From Vibrio jasicida CAIM 1864 = LMG 25398 (GTDB lineage: Bacteria; Pseudomonadota; Gammaproteobacteria; Enterobacterales; Vibrionaceae), in NCBI RefSeq assembly GCF_000400365.1, contig NZ_BAOG01000003.1:62001-126000 (forward strand): DNA of 64,000 bases, written 5' to 3'. Both the position numbers and the translations under genes were made by a program. The notes below the pieces were generated by a model, which ran no database searches, had not been told where the DNA came from, and saw only the letters and a list, made by a program, of their open reading frames with translations. Of the stretch, positions 48,051-56,901 are shown piece by piece (position 1 is the first letter of the stretch; each line of letters opens with the position of its first letter).

Positions 48051-48794
48051 ATGTTTAAAAAACTAAAAGCATCGCTTGGTATCGGCTCGGCAAAGGTAGA
48101 TACGATTTTAGATGAGATGAGCGTTTATCAAGGTTCAATATTACGTGGTCACGTCCAAATCAAAGGTGGTGATGTTGAACAACAAATTGATGCCATCACC
48201 ATCAAACTGAACACGGAAATGAAAGTAGAAGCAGATGACAGCGTTAGTTACCAGACATTCACGATCGATCAATTGAAGGCGGTTGAACCTTTCATCATCC
48301 AACCGAATGAAGAAAAACAAGTGCCGTTCGAGTTAAAACTGCACGATGAAACGCCAATTACGGCAGTAAGCGCAATGAAAAACCAGTGCCACGTTTGGGT
48401 AGAAACCACATTAGACATCGGTTTTGCGATTGACCCACGCGATCGTGACTACATTGAAGTAAAGCCATTACCCTCAGCATCACGAGTAATTGGCGCCATT
48501 GAGCAAGCTGGTTTTACTATGGTTAAAGCCGATGTAGAGAAGGGCTTCTTACGTGGTAACACATTCTCGTCACGTTCGGGTATTTACCAAGAGCTAGAGT
48601 TCCGTAATAACGGCTTCGTTTCCACTAAAGAAATCGAATTGTCATTTATATTGGATGGGGCAACGCTCCATTGCTTAGCGGAGATCGACCGCTCATTTAG
48701 CATGTCTGGTGATCAGTATCGTTCATTCTCTTTACCTGTTGATGCGACAGATTCACAGGTTGCAGCAGCAATCGCTCCGACTCTTAACCTGTAA
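48051..48794 (+). CDS. Spo0M-like arrestin-fold protein
   Basis: 247 aa, predicted cytosolic and beta-rich. The opening MFKKLKASLGIGSAKVDTIL and the later YQGSILRGHVQIKGG are hallmark segments of the Spo0M family (sporulation-control protein of Bacillus), which has an arrestin-like fold. Vibrio does not sporulate; the role here is unknown. AAAGGA gives a clear start. It is monocistronic and has a hairpin terminator. Confidence 0.85.
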   Translation: MFKKLKASLGIGSAKVDTILDEMSVYQGSILRGHVQIKGGDVEQQIDAITIKLNTEMKVEADDSVSYQTFTIDQLKAVEPFIIQPNEEKQVPFELKLHDETPITAVSAMKNQCHVWVETTLDIGFAIDPRDRDYIEVKPLPSASRVIGAIEQAGFTMVKADVEKGFLRGNTFSSRSGIYQELEFRNNGFVSTKEIELSFILDGATLHCLAEIDRSFSMSGDQYRSFSLPVDATDSQVAAAIAPTLNL

Positions 48795-48817
48795 TCGCTT
48801 ACTCTACGGTTCTCATA

Positions 48818-48866
48818 AGCTCTGATGGAAGAGGAACGCTCACTATCAGAGCTATTTTCATTTTTA
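48818..48866 (+). terminator. Terminator after the Spo0M-like gene
   Basis: AGCTCTGAT-N18-ATCAGAGCT, a 9-bp stem, followed by ATTTTCATTTTT. The loop is long, so efficiency may be moderate. Confidence 0.65.
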
Positions 48867-48948
48867 GATCGCGTCGATTTTTTTTCAAAATTATTGAGGC
48901 TCTCATTCGTTGAACAATGAAGTTTCAGTGACAAATTGAAATCGCTCT

Positions 48949-48977
48949 TTGCATTCTAAATGTGAGCTAGGTACAAT
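48949..48977 (+). promoter_or_regulatory. thrS promoter
   Basis: TTGCAT, a 17-bp spacer, then TACAAT. This predicts transcription from about 48984 and a leader of about 115 nt before the thrS ATG. Confidence 0.7.
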
Positions 48978-48983
48978 CCCCTT

Positions 48984-49098
48984 CTCGATATTGGTCCGGT
49001 ATTCGTGTTACCGAGCGGCCTTTACCGATTCTCGAAAAATCTTCTAATTTGAATAACATGTGTTGCTTGGTGTGCAACACCACTGTAAAGGATATAGC
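48984..49098 (+). promoter_or_regulatory. thrS translational operator with two anticodon-arm mimics
   Basis: First arm, 48997-49013: CGGTA-TTCGTGT-TACCG, a 5-bp stem with a 7-nt loop having T at position 33 and CGT at 34-36, identical in form to a tRNA-Thr anticodon arm. Second arm, 49060-49080: GTGTTGC-TTGGTGT-GCAACAC, also a 7-nt loop, with GGT at the anticodon place. An AT-rich linker joins them and AAAGGA follows at 49088-49092. This is the layout of the E. coli thrS operator, where ThrRS binds its own mRNA and blocks ribosomes. Confidence 0.85.
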
Positions 49099-51027
49099 AT
49101 GCCTATTATTACTCTTCCTGACGGCAGTCAGCGTCAATTTGACAACCCAGTTTCTACTATGGAAGTTGCGCAATCGATCGGTCCTGGTCTTGCAAAAGCA
49201 ACTATCGCTGGTCGTGTAAATGGTAACCGCGTTGATGCGTGTGACTTAATTGAAGAAGACGCAAGCCTTGAGATCATCACAGTTAAAGATGAAGTCGACG
49301 GTTTAGAAATCGTTCGCCACTCATGTGCTCACCTTCTTGGTCACGCTCTAAAGCAACTTTACCCGCAAGCTAAAATGGCGATCGGTCCAACCATCGACAA
49401 TGGCTTCTACTACGACATCGACCTAGAAGAATCTCTAACGCAAGACGATCTTGAAAAGATTGAAAAGCGTATGAAAGAACTAGCGAAGACCAAGTACGAA
49501 GTTGTTAAGAAAAAGGTTAGCTGGCAGGAAGCACGTGATACATTTGAATCACGTGGCGAACCATACAAAGTGGAAATCCTAGACGAAAACGTATCTCGTG
49601 ATGATCGTCCAGGTCTTTACCACCATGAAGAATACATCGACATGTGTCGCGGTCCTCACGTTCCTAACATGAGTTTCTGTCAACATTTCACTCTATTGAA
49701 TGTTGCGGGTGCTTACTGGCGTGGTAACAGCGACAACAAAATGCTTCAACGTATCTACGGTACGGCTTTCCACGATAAGAAAGCATTGAAAGCGCACCTT
49801 ACTCGCCTTGAAGAAGCAGCGAAGCGTGACCACCGTAAACTTGGTAAGCAACTAGACCTATTCCACATGCAACAAGAAGCACCAGGTATGGTGTTCTGGC
49901 ATCACAATGGTTGGTCTATCTTCCGTGATCTTGAAGTATTTGTACGCTCTAAGCTAGACGAATACGGTTACCAGGAAGTAAAAGGTCCACTTATTATGGA
50001 CCGTGTTCTTTGGGAACGTTCTGGTCACTGGGACAAGTACGCTGATGCGATGTTCACCACTTCTTCTGAAAACCGTGAATACGCACTGAAACCAATGAAC
50101 TGTCCAGGTCACGTGCAGATCTTTAACCAAGGTCTAAAATCGTACCGTGATCTACCGTTACGTATGGCTGAGTTCGGCTCATGTCACCGTAACGAACCAT
50201 CTGGTGCACTACACGGCATTATGCGTGTACGTGGTTTTACTCAGGATGACGCTCACATTTTCTGTACTGAGAGCCAAATTCAAGAAGAAGTAACAAATTG
50301 TATCAAGATGGTGTACGATACGTACCAAACATTTGGTTTCGACAACATCGTAGTGAAACTGTCTACTCGTCCAGAGAAACGTGTAGGTTCAGATGAAATC
50401 TGGGATCAATCTGAAGAAGCATTGAAACAGTCTCTAGAATCAATGGAAATTCCATACGAGATTCAAGAAGGCGAGGGTGCATTCTACGGTCCTAAGATTG
50501 AATTCACGCTATACGACTGTCTAGACCGTGCATGGCAGTGTGGTACTGTTCAGTTAGACTTCAACCTACCAGGTCGCTTAGGTGCAACTTACGTAGGTGA
50601 AAACAATGAACGTCTTGTTCCGGTGATGATTCACCGTGCAATTCTAGGTTCACTAGAGCGTTTCATTGGTATTCTTATCGAAGAATATGCTGGTTTCTTC
50701 CCAACTTGGTTGGCGCCAGAACAGGCAATTCTTATGAACATTACTGATAAACAGTCAGATTATGTTCAGGAAGTAGTACAAAAACTACAAAAAAGTGGAA
50801 TTAGAGCTAAAGCGGACTTGAGAAATGAGAAGATTGGCTTTAAAATCCGCGAACACACTTTGAAGCGTGTACCGTATATGCTTGTTGTCGGTGACCAAGA
50901 AATGGAAGCTGGCGAAATCGCAGTACGTACTCGTAAAGGTAAAGATCTCGGCAAATTTAAAGTGGATGATTTCATTGCATACATCCAAGACGAGATTTCA
51001 AGCCGTAAGCTCAATCTGGAGGAATAA
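49099..51027 (+). CDS. thrS: Threonyl-tRNA synthetase
   Basis: Class II aminoacyl-tRNA synthetase, 642 aa from ATG at 49099 ([11 protein letters not shown]); a longer reading from 49060 would run through the operator hairpin. Domains: TGS (1-60), editing domain with [12 protein letters not shown] (about 74-85), catalytic core with motif 2 [15 protein letters not shown] (about 359-373) and the zinc ligand in [11 protein letters not shown] (about 331-341), and C-terminal anticodon-binding domain from about 535. AAAGGA lies six bases upstream. Expected to repress its own translation through the leader. Heads thrS-infC-rpmI-rplT. Confidence 0.97.
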   Translation: MPIITLPDGSQRQFDNPVSTMEVAQSIGPGLAKATIAGRVNGNRVDACDLIEEDASLEIITVKDEVDGLEIVRHSCAHLLGHALKQLYPQAKMAIGPTIDNGFYYDIDLEESLTQDDLEKIEKRMKELAKTKYEVVKKKVSWQEARDTFESRGEPYKVEILDENVSRDDRPGLYHHEEYIDMCRGPHVPNMSFCQHFTLLNVAGAYWRGNSDNKMLQRIYGTAFHDKKALKAHLTRLEEAAKRDHRKLGKQLDLFHMQQEAPGMVFWHHNGWSIFRDLEVFVRSKLDEYGYQEVKGPLIMDRVLWERSGHWDKYADAMFTTSSENREYALKPMNCPGHVQIFNQGLKSYRDLPLRMAEFGSCHRNEPSGALHGIMRVRGFTQDDAHIFCTESQIQEEVTNCIKMVYDTYQTFGFDNIVVKLSTRPEKRVGSDEIWDQSEEALKQSLESMEIPYEIQEGEGAFYGPKIEFTLYDCLDRAWQCGTVQLDFNLPGRLGATYVGENNERLVPVMIHRAILGSLERFIGILIEEYAGFFPTWLAPEQAILMNITDKQSDYVQEVVQKLQKSGIRAKADLRNEKIGFKIREHTLKRVPYMLVVGDQEMEAGEIAVRTRKGKDLGKFKVDDFIAYIQDEISSRKLNLEE

Positions 51028-51030
51028 GCT

Positions 51031-51582
51031 ATTAAAGGCGGAAGACGCGGCCAACAGCCGGTAAAACAAAACCCACACCGTATGAACGGTGAAATTCGTG
51101 GCGTTCGTGAAGTTCGACTAACTGGCGCTGACGGTGAATCAGTTGGTGTTGTATCGATTCAAGAAGCGATCGCAGCTGCTGAAGAAGCAGGCATGGATCT
51201 TGTGGAGATCAGTCCTAACGCTGAGCCGCCAGTCTGTCGTGTTATGGACTACGGCAAATTCCTCTTTGAGAAGAGCAAATCTGCTAAAGAGCAGAAGAAA
51301 AAGCAAAAACAGGTTCAGATTAAGGAAGTAAAATTCCGTCCTGGAACTGATATTGGAGACTATCAGGTAAAACTACGCAACCTGACGCGTTTCCTTGAAG
51401 AAGGCAACAAAGTGAAGGTAACAATTCGCTTCCGTGGCCGAGAAATGGCGCACCAAGACATCGGTGTTGACGTTCTTCATCGCTTAAAAGAAGACACTGT
51501 AGACTTTGCTGTAGTGGAATCTTTCCCAAGTCGAATCGAAGGTCGTCAGATGATCATGGTTCTAGCCCCTAAAAAGAAGTAA
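51031..51582 (+). CDS. infC: Translation initiation factor IF-3
   Basis: 183 aa starting at the rare codon ATT (51031-51033), three bases after the thrS stop and eight bases after GGAGG. From ATT the protein begins (M)[23 protein letters not shown]..., matching the E. coli N-terminus, while the first ATG (51082) would drop 17 conserved residues. N-domain about 15-80, lysine-rich linker ([14 protein letters not shown]), C-domain about 95-180. IF-3 discriminates against non-canonical starts, so the ATT gives autoregulation, as established in E. coli. Confidence 0.95.
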   Translation: MKGGRRGQQPVKQNPHRMNGEIRGVREVRLTGADGESVGVVSIQEAIAAAEEAGMDLVEISPNAEPPVCRVMDYGKFLFEKSKSAKEQKKKQKQVQIKEVKFRPGTDIGDYQVKLRNLTRFLEEGNKVKVTIRFRGREMAHQDIGVDVLHRLKEDTVDFAVVESFPSRIEGRQMIMVLAPKKK

Positions 51583-51584
51583 TT

Positions 51585-51625
51585 AACGGCTCATCAAGTA
51601 ATTAAGACCTAGCCGTTTCCCTTTT
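51585..51625 (+). promoter_or_regulatory. Hairpin in the infC-rpmI gap
   Basis: AACGGCT (51585-51591) pairs with AGCCGTT (51611-51617), followed by TCCCTTTT. It begins three bases after the infC stop. It may be a partial terminator or part of the L20-responsive leader known from other gammaproteobacteria; I cannot model the pseudoknot by eye. Confidence 0.4.
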
Positions 51626-51699
51626 AAAGGTAAGCGGTTGGGTTTTGTTCGCCCTAATTACGTTGTTTATTAAACCTACTCAATGCGGAGTTATTCATC

Positions 51700-51894
51700 A
51701 TGCCTAAGATGAAAACCAACAAAGGTGCTGCTAAGCGTTTTAAGAAAACTGCTGGTGGTATTAAGTACAAGCACGCTACAAAACGTCACATCCTGACTAA
51801 GCGTACTACTAAGAACAAGCGTCAGCTACGTCCAAATGCAATTCTTCCACGTTGTGAAGTTGCTGCAGTTGTTCGTATGTTGCCATACGCTTAA
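51700..51894 (+). CDS. rpmI: 50S ribosomal protein L35
   Basis: 64 aa, strongly basic, [20 protein letters not shown] start typical of bL35. GGAG lies upstream of the ATG. Located between infC and rplT as in most bacteria; translation in E. coli is repressed by L20. Confidence 0.96.
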   Translation: MPKMKTNKGAAKRFKKTAGGIKYKHATKRHILTKRTTKNKRQLRPNAILPRCEVAAVVRMLPYA

Positions 51895-51934
51895 TTCTTT
51901 ATAGTTATCAATCGTTTAGTTTAGGAGAAGCATA

Positions 51935-52288
51935 ATGCCTCGCGTAAAACGTGGTGTACAAGCTCGTGCACGTCATAAGAAAGTTCTAAAACAAGCTAAA
52001 GGTTACTACGGTGCACGTTCACGTGTTTACCGCGTAGCTTTCCAAGCAGTTACTAAAGCTGGTCAATACGCTTACCGTGACCGTCGCGCTAAGAAACGTC
52101 AATTCCGTCAACTATGGATTGCACGTATCAACGCAGCATCTCGTCAAAATGGTCTATCTTACAGCCGTTTCATCAACGGTCTTAAGAAAGCATCTATCGA
52201 GATCGACCGTAAGATCCTAGCGGACATCGCAGTATTCGATAAAGCAGCATTTGCTGTTCTAGTTGAAAAAGCGAAAGCTGCTCTTTAA
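51935..52288 (+). CDS. rplT: 50S ribosomal protein L20
   Basis: 117 aa, basic, with the bL20 opening [20 protein letters not shown]. It is an early 23S rRNA-binding assembly protein and, in relatives, the repressor of rpmI-rplT translation. AGGAG precedes the ATG. Last gene of the operon, followed by a terminator. Confidence 0.97.
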
Positions 52289-52305
52289 TTAGCAGTTTAG
52301 GATTA

Positions 52306-52337
52306 AGAAAAGGAGAGCATTAGCTCTCCTTTTTTAT
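52306..52337 (+). terminator. Terminator of the thrS-infC-rpmI-rplT operon
   Basis: AAAGGAGAGC-ATTA-GCTCTCCTTT followed by a T run and ATTGC. Twenty nt after the rplT stop. Confidence 0.9.
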
Positions 52338-52363
52338 TGCTTTCTGTTTCCCCTACCATAGAC

Positions 52364-52450
52364 TTTCCCGTTTCCCGTTTCCCGTTTCCCGTTTCCCGTT
52401 TCCCGTTTCCCGTTTCCCGTTTCCCGTTTCCCGTTTCCCGTTTCCCGTTT
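52364..52450. repeat. Heptanucleotide tandem repeat (TTTCCCG) x12
   Basis: Twelve perfect copies of TTTCCCG from 52364 to 52447 plus a partial TTT. It lies in the intergenic space after rplT, 180 bp before the mazG-like gene. Perfect identity of all units indicates recent slippage and likely copy-number variation between strains. The gap 52289-52629 holds otherwise only the rplT terminator and AT-rich sequence. Confidence 0.97.
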
Positions 52451-52629
52451 ATATCCCAACTCTTACCAAATAAGTTGCTCCAATGGCTGATTTGTTATTT
52501 TGCCTCAACTCATCAAGTCATGGATAAGGAGCATCTGTGTTACCGAGCTATTGGGAATATCGCGTTAAATCATTCTGTTATCTACTTATGGTAGGGTTTA
52601 TTAGGATTACAAACAAAAAAGGATTAGAA

Positions 52630-53181
52630 ATGGACATTCGACAACTACAAGCGCATATAAAAGAGTTTGATCACGACCCGGAACAGAAACAGCATTATTT
52701 CCTCAAACTGATTGAAGAAGTGGGTGAGTTGTCTGAATCGATTAGGAAAGACGCCACAGGACAACCGACAGAGGACACAATTAAAGGAACAATCGCGGAA
52801 GAACTCTACGACGTACGCGTATACCCAAATATCCTCAATGCGCTAGGTTCAGCGAGATTGCATTGGTTTGTAGACGCGGCGGCGATTTAAAGATCTAGTG
52901 GTTCTAAATCGAAAATCGACAACAAAGTATACAAGCCAAGGCAACTCGCCCTTTGGGAGCGTGTCACTAACACTATTTCTTTGCCAAACAAAATGGAAAT
53001 AGAAAGACTATTCCTCAAGTTGTTTGACTTTGAACTAGAGTCAGTGACAACGCTCTGAATCCTGCTCATTGAAGACGTTTGGGTATAATATGTTTGTGCA
53101 TTAGCCAATGTTTATGAAGTAGATTTAGAAAAAACGCACGAAGTGAAAGAGATATTGAGTAAACGGAAATACAACCGCTAG
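52630..53181 (+). pseudogene. mazG-like nucleotide pyrophosphohydrolase gene split by an inserted element
   Basis: The ATG at 52630 (AAAGGA six bases upstream) opens a MazG-type protein: EEVGELSESIRK (about 27-38) and EELYDV (about 58-63) supply the EExxE and ExxD metal-binding pairs. After Val63 the frame enters a foreign segment and stops at 52888. The missing C-terminus, reading ALANVYEVDLEKTHEVKEIL to a TAG at 53179-53181, reappears after the element at 53098. The intact protein would be about 100 aa. The interrupted product still holds the catalytic residues but lacks the last helix, so activity is doubtful. Confidence 0.85.
52820..53087. mobile_element. MITE-like element, 268 bp, inside mazG
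   Basis: The ends are inverted repeats: TATACCCAAATATCCTCAATG at the left and, reversed, TATACCCAAACGTCTTCAATG at the right, agreeing at about 18 of 21 positions. It has no transposase and no long ORF. It exactly separates the two halves of the mazG-like frame. A clear target duplication cannot be read because both junctions are TATA-rich. It is probably mobilised by a transposase encoded elsewhere. Confidence 0.8.
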
Positions 53182-53196
53182 GGAAGGGGAGTCAAA

Positions 53197-53577
53197 ATGG
53201 TTCAACGCATCAGTTACGAATTTTTGCCGCAAATTGCTGGTCCTTATGTCCATGCGGCAAGACATTGTGAGACCTTGTATGTTTCCGGATTGACAGCCAT
53301 GGGTTCACCGAGCCAAAGTGAAAATCTAATCGAGCAAACAAAAACGATTCTGTCTTACTTATCGAAAATACTTGCGGAAGAACAAAGAGAGAAACGTGAC
53401 CTCATCAAGCTGACGATATTTATAACCGATATAAACCAACTGTCAGAGATTCGCTCGGTATTATTCGACTTCTATGAGGGTTATTTACCGGCTTGTTCAT
53501 TAGTCGAGGTGAGCCGTTTGATTCACCCCGACTTATCTATTGAGATTGAGGCAGTCATCTCATCTGAAGCATTATAG
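53197..53577 (+). CDS. RidA-family protein
   Basis: 126 aa with GGGGAG before the ATG. The RidA/YjgF/UK114 pattern is visible: AGPYVHAARHCETLYVSG at the N-terminus, an E-N-L-x-x-Q-T helix, and the terminal ACSLVEVSRLIHPDLSIEIEAV with the arginine that positions the imine substrate. Family members hydrolyse reactive enamines/imines. It starts 15 bp after the broken mazG gene and 10 bp before the VOC gene, so it belongs to a small operon. Confidence 0.88.
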   Translation: MVQRISYEFLPQIAGPYVHAARHCETLYVSGLTAMGSPSQSENLIEQTKTILSYLSKILAEEQREKRDLIKLTIFITDINQLSEIRSVLFDFYEGYLPACSLVEVSRLIHPDLSIEIEAVISSEAL

Positions 53578-53587
53578 AGAGGCTTTA

Positions 53588-53977
53588 ATGAAAATAAACC
53601 GTTTGGATCACCTTGTACTGACAGTTAAAGACATTCAAACCACACTGGATTTCTATATACAGGTTCTCGGTATGGAAAGTGTTACTTTCGGTGAAGGACG
53701 AGTAGCCTTGATTTATGGAAAGCAAAAGATAAATCTTCACCAACTAGGGAGCGAGTTTGAACCTAAAGCACGTCAAGTTGCTTCTGGCAGTGCTGATTTG
53801 TGTTTTATTACAGACACACCTATCTTGGATATTATCTCTCACCTTGAAGTTCATGCTATTGAGGTAATTGAAGGGCCTGTTCAACGGACCGGTGCAATTG
53901 GTAACATCCTATCTGTTTACATTCGAGACCCAGATGGTAACTTGATTGAGTTATCTAACTATCTTACTGAGGCTTAA
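53588..53977 (+). CDS. VOC-family (glyoxalase/bleomycin-resistance fold) protein
   Basis: 129 aa from the ATG at 53588. The opening INRLDHLVLTVKDIQTTLDFY, with His9, and the closing YIRDPDGNLIELSNY, with its Glu, are the standard metal ligands and motif of the vicinal-oxygen-chelate superfamily; a second half-site is LHQLG near 55. The substrate is unknown. It lies between RidA and YbjQ genes in a compact run. Confidence 0.88.
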   Translation: MKINRLDHLVLTVKDIQTTLDFYIQVLGMESVTFGEGRVALIYGKQKINLHQLGSEFEPKARQVASGSADLCFITDTPILDIISHLEVHAIEVIEGPVQRTGAIGNILSVYIRDPDGNLIELSNYLTEA

Positions 53978-53978
53978 C

Positions 53979-54293
53979 ATGATTTATTCAACAACCGAGA
54001 CGATTCCAGGACGAGAAATCGCTGAGATAAAGGGTGTAGTAACGGGGAATGTGGTTCAATCTAAACACATTGGTCGAGACTTCATGGCGGGTCTAAAAAG
54101 TATCGTTGGCGGTGAGATTCGCGGTTATACAGAAATGATGACTGAAGCTCGAAATATCGCGATTCAGCGTATGGTCGAAGATGCAGCGAATATGGGTGCT
54201 GATGCGGTGGTTGGCATCCGTTTTACAACTAGCTCAATTGTTGATGGTTCTTCTGAAATTCTTGCGTTTGGAACGGCTGTGAAGCTCGTATAG
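53979..54293 (+). CDS. YbjQ/UPF0145-family protein
   Basis: 104 aa from the ATG at 53979, one base after the VOC stop. The family signature is clear: TTETIPGREIAEIKGVVTGNVV, GLKSIVGGEIRGYTEMM and ANMGADAVVGIRF. YbjQ proteins form pentamers; heavy-metal binding has been proposed on fold similarity only. Last gene of the run. Confidence 0.9.
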   Translation: MIYSTTETIPGREIAEIKGVVTGNVVQSKHIGRDFMAGLKSIVGGEIRGYTEMMTEARNIAIQRMVEDAANMGADAVVGIRFTTSSIVDGSSEILAFGTAVKLV

Positions 54294-54928
54294 TCGAAGA
54301 GGCTTTTGTCGTTTTAATACAGTGCAGATTGTTTTTTCGTTCGCTATTTTTAACTCCCTCCTTGTGTGTCATTCATGTCGGTGAGTTTGTCTCGCCATCT
54401 AGTACGAAAAGTCTGTCGACGTTGTCAATAAGTCCAAGACAACGTCGTTCCTAATTGGGTTCCTCTTCCTATCGTTTATATGCAGATCACCATTTCTAGG
54501 TATTTATTGTATCCATTCGTTGCTTTGAAATTTTGACTAAAGTGACTTCGATCGCACTGCGCTGCTAAACCTAATTGTGTTCACGAACCATCAGTCCTGA
54601 TGAATAATTATGCCTTTTTTGATGAATTGTTTTTAGGGCAAATGTTCTAACGCATAATGCTTGTTTGAGTCGTAAGCTCTCGCCATATTTTTACTTTCTA
54701 GGATTTAATGCGACGAATAGCATTAAAACTATGATGTTTATAATGTAATGAATTTGCTAAATATAATGAAACTGAATGCATTTTAAGTGCCAGTATTAAC
54801 ATCGTAAATGTGAATGAAAGTATATTAATTCAAAGTTTTCTTATAAAAATATGAACTTATGCCTTGCGAAGTGATTCTAAATTGTTACAAATACTATACA
54901 GCTGTAACATTGCCATAAGGAATTGTAG
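54294..54928. other. Intergenic region, 635 bp, with a strong hairpin
   Basis: No credible ORF. CGACGTTGTC (54417-54426) and GACAACGTCG (54438-54447) form a perfect 10-bp stem with an 11-nt loop but no T run. Further on the sequence becomes very AT-rich. GTTACA-N13-TGTAAC at 54884-54908, 20 bp before the next start, could be an operator of the following regulator. Confidence 0.5.
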
Positions 54929-55738
54929 ATGAGAGAACTCACTCCCGAGTACTTGTTAGCCGCATTACGACAAGCGATAAAAACTAAAGGGCTAACATAT
55001 CGAGAGTTATCTGAGAAAATGGGCATGCCGTTGTCCACTTTTAAACGTCATTTAACTAGTACTAACCTTGCTCTAGATAAGCTACTCGAGTATTGCCGCG
55101 CGGTTGACTGCACCCTCGATGAATTGCAGAAGCTGGCAAATCAACTTCAAGCTGAGGATCAAGATTACTTTAGCCACACGCAAGACGAAGTCTTTTTCCA
55201 ATTTCCTCATCTTTACGATTTTTATCGAGAGTTACGGATGCTTCGTGGGAAAGACGGCTATACCATCCTAATGAAAAAGTATGACCTCTCGAAACAAAGT
55301 ATGTCGGACTATTTAGGCGCGCTAGAGTTACTTGATCTGGTTTATGTTGATGAAGAAAACAACATTACGCTGCATGGTCCGCTTTACTACAGCTACGCTG
55401 AGAACTCGAAGCTTAACGACAAGTACACAGAGATCATCAAGGATCAAACGACCACGCACGAGAAGTGTGTTCGTGTTGCATTATCTCGAATGAAAATTAC
55501 TGAAGAACAATTACTTACATTAGAAGAACAGGTCGCGAGCACTGTTCTCGATTTTCACTCCAAGAATGTCGTAGCAGAAAATTTCAATGTCTCCGATTTT
55601 ACGAATGTCTTACTGGTTGCGGGACCACACCAACCTGTTACCTTCTCTGATGGAATTGTCCAAACTGATGGTAACTTTATTGAAGATATCCGATGTGCGA
55701 TCGCTTCGGCTGGGGATAAGCCAAGCCTATCAATATAA
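54929..55738 (+). CDS. Helix-turn-helix (XRE-like) regulator
   Basis: 269 aa. An N-terminal HTH (about 8-60; LRQAIKTKGLTYRELSEKMGMPLSTFKRHLTS) resembles Cro/CI-type domains. The following 200 residues include a second helical, possibly winged-helix part (DGYTILMKKYDLSKQSMSDYLGALELLDLVYVDEENNITLHG) and a C-terminal domain I do not recognise. AAGGA precedes the ATG. Monocistronic; its own upstream inverted repeat suggests autoregulation. Confidence 0.75.
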   Translation: MRELTPEYLLAALRQAIKTKGLTYRELSEKMGMPLSTFKRHLTSTNLALDKLLEYCRAVDCTLDELQKLANQLQAEDQDYFSHTQDEVFFQFPHLYDFYRELRMLRGKDGYTILMKKYDLSKQSMSDYLGALELLDLVYVDEENNITLHGPLYYSYAENSKLNDKYTEIIKDQTTTHEKCVRVALSRMKITEEQLLTLEEQVASTVLDFHSKNVVAENFNVSDFTNVLLVAGPHQPVTFSDGIVQTDGNFIEDIRCAIASAGDKPSLSI

Positions 55739-55800
55739 CTAGTAGTTATTTTTAGTGATTTATAGATTCATACTTGTAATGTGTAATTGATGAGCTAACA

Positions 55801-55830
55801 TGACGATGTGTCAATTATGACGATTCGTCA
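55801..55830. promoter_or_regulatory. Two operators upstream of the TetR gene
   Basis: TGACGATGTGTCA (55801-55813, one arm mismatch) and TGACGATTCGTCA (55818-55830, perfect arms), 17 bp apart. They match the sites before the MMPL gene and lie 79 bp before the TetR start. Confidence 0.75.
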
Positions 55831-55908
55831 GAAAGGTAATGAACTTTCTGCCAATCATATTCGTGTTACTATTCGTTAGCGTCACATGGGGATACGGATC
55901 AAAGAATT

Positions 55909-56697
55909 ATGTTTAATTTTGGCTGCAAAAAGAATGACAAACAGCAAGACTGTCGTGTTGTTTCCGGCTTAACGAAGAAACAACAGGCGATTGCCGATCG
56001 TGAGGTAGAGTTGATTCAGCTTGCGAAGTCATTGGTGCAAGAGCAGGGGTTTGCAAATCTCACGATGGATAAGCTAACCGCAGCGAGCCCTTATTCAAAA
56101 GGGACCATCTACAACCATTTTTGTAGCAAAGAGGACGTGATTCTTGCTTTATGTATCCATTCATTGAAGAGTGAAGCCGTGTTCTTCGAGCGTACGGCAA
56201 ACTTTGATGGTAATACTCGCGAGAAGATCATTGCGATGCATGTTGGGTATCGTATTTATGCTCGCATGGAGCCTGTATTATCAACGTGTGCAATTGTTGC
56301 TAAAACGCCGTGGGTGATAGAAAAAGCATCTCCAACGCGCCTTAACGAATTAAACCAGTTGGAAGAAGAAGTGATATCCGGTGCGGACGCTTTGGTAAAC
56401 CATGCAGTAGAAATAGGGGATCTTAAGTTTTCTCCAGCTGTTGGCTCAGATGCTATTGTGTTTGCTAATTGGTCTATTGCGTTTGGCTCTAATGCGCTGG
56501 CGCAAAATGCATCGAACAGTCGTTGTATCCAGCGCCTACAAGACCCCTTCTCTGTGCTTCACAATGCGAATATGTTACTTGATGGCCTAGGATGGTTGCC
56601 GCTCTCAACAGAGTGGGACTACCGTAAAACTTGGCGTCGAGTGGAGCAGGAATTGTTCAGTGAAGAAGTTGCATTCTTAGACTCAGTGAATCGCTGA
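55909..56697 (+). CDS. TetR-family transcriptional regulator
   Basis: 262 aa, longer than usual TetR proteins (about 200) because of a 20-residue cysteine-containing N-terminal extension and a long ligand domain. The HTH is at about 45-80 (GFANLTMDKLTAASPYSKGTIYNHFCSKEDVI). Four TGACG-N3-CGTCA palindromes, two before this gene and two before the exporter gene, are the natural operators, so it likely represses itself and the MMPL-LolA-barrel operon. The effector is unknown; a lipid or hydrophobic compound is plausible from the target genes. Confidence 0.88.
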   Translation: MFNFGCKKNDKQQDCRVVSGLTKKQQAIADREVELIQLAKSLVQEQGFANLTMDKLTAASPYSKGTIYNHFCSKEDVILALCIHSLKSEAVFFERTANFDGNTREKIIAMHVGYRIYARMEPVLSTCAIVAKTPWVIEKASPTRLNELNQLEEEVISGADALVNHAVEIGDLKFSPAVGSDAIVFANWSIAFGSNALAQNASNSRCIQRLQDPFSVLHNANMLLDGLGWLPLSTEWDYRKTWRRVEQELFSEEVAFLDSVNR

Positions 56698-56708
56698 TTC
56701 CCATGAAT

Positions 56709-56743
56709 GCAAAAAACCAATCCAATAAAGATTGGTTTTTTAA
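56709..56743. terminator. tetR terminator
   Basis: AAAAAACCAATC / GATTGGTTTTTT with a short loop: symmetrical 10-12 bp stem and T run, 12 nt after the TetR stop. Confidence 0.88.
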
Positions 56744-56752
56744 TCACACTAT

Positions 56753-56886
56753 TTGACGGATCGTCAATAACGATTGTTTTTGCATCAATAATTTTATAAA
56801 CGTGATGCAACAACAAGGTTTAAAGCGAATCTGGATCGAGAAACAGTGAAAGCTGCTTTTTTGTTCCGTCTTTTGACGAAACGTCA
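56753..56886. promoter_or_regulatory. Two TetR-type operators before the MMPL gene
   Basis: TTGACGGATCGTCAA (56753-56767) and TGACGAAACGTCA (56874-56886). The second lies 15 bp before the start codon, so a bound repressor would block transcription elongation or initiation of the exporter operon. Confidence 0.8.
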
Positions 56887-56901
56887 CAAAGGGAGAGTGT
56901 G

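Noticed and set aside
52337..52594. 85-codon frame reading FPVSRFP repeats across the heptanucleotide tract
   Set aside because: It is produced by the TTTCCCG repeat, starts at TTG within the rplT terminator region, has no ribosome site and overlaps the real mazG-like start region in another frame.
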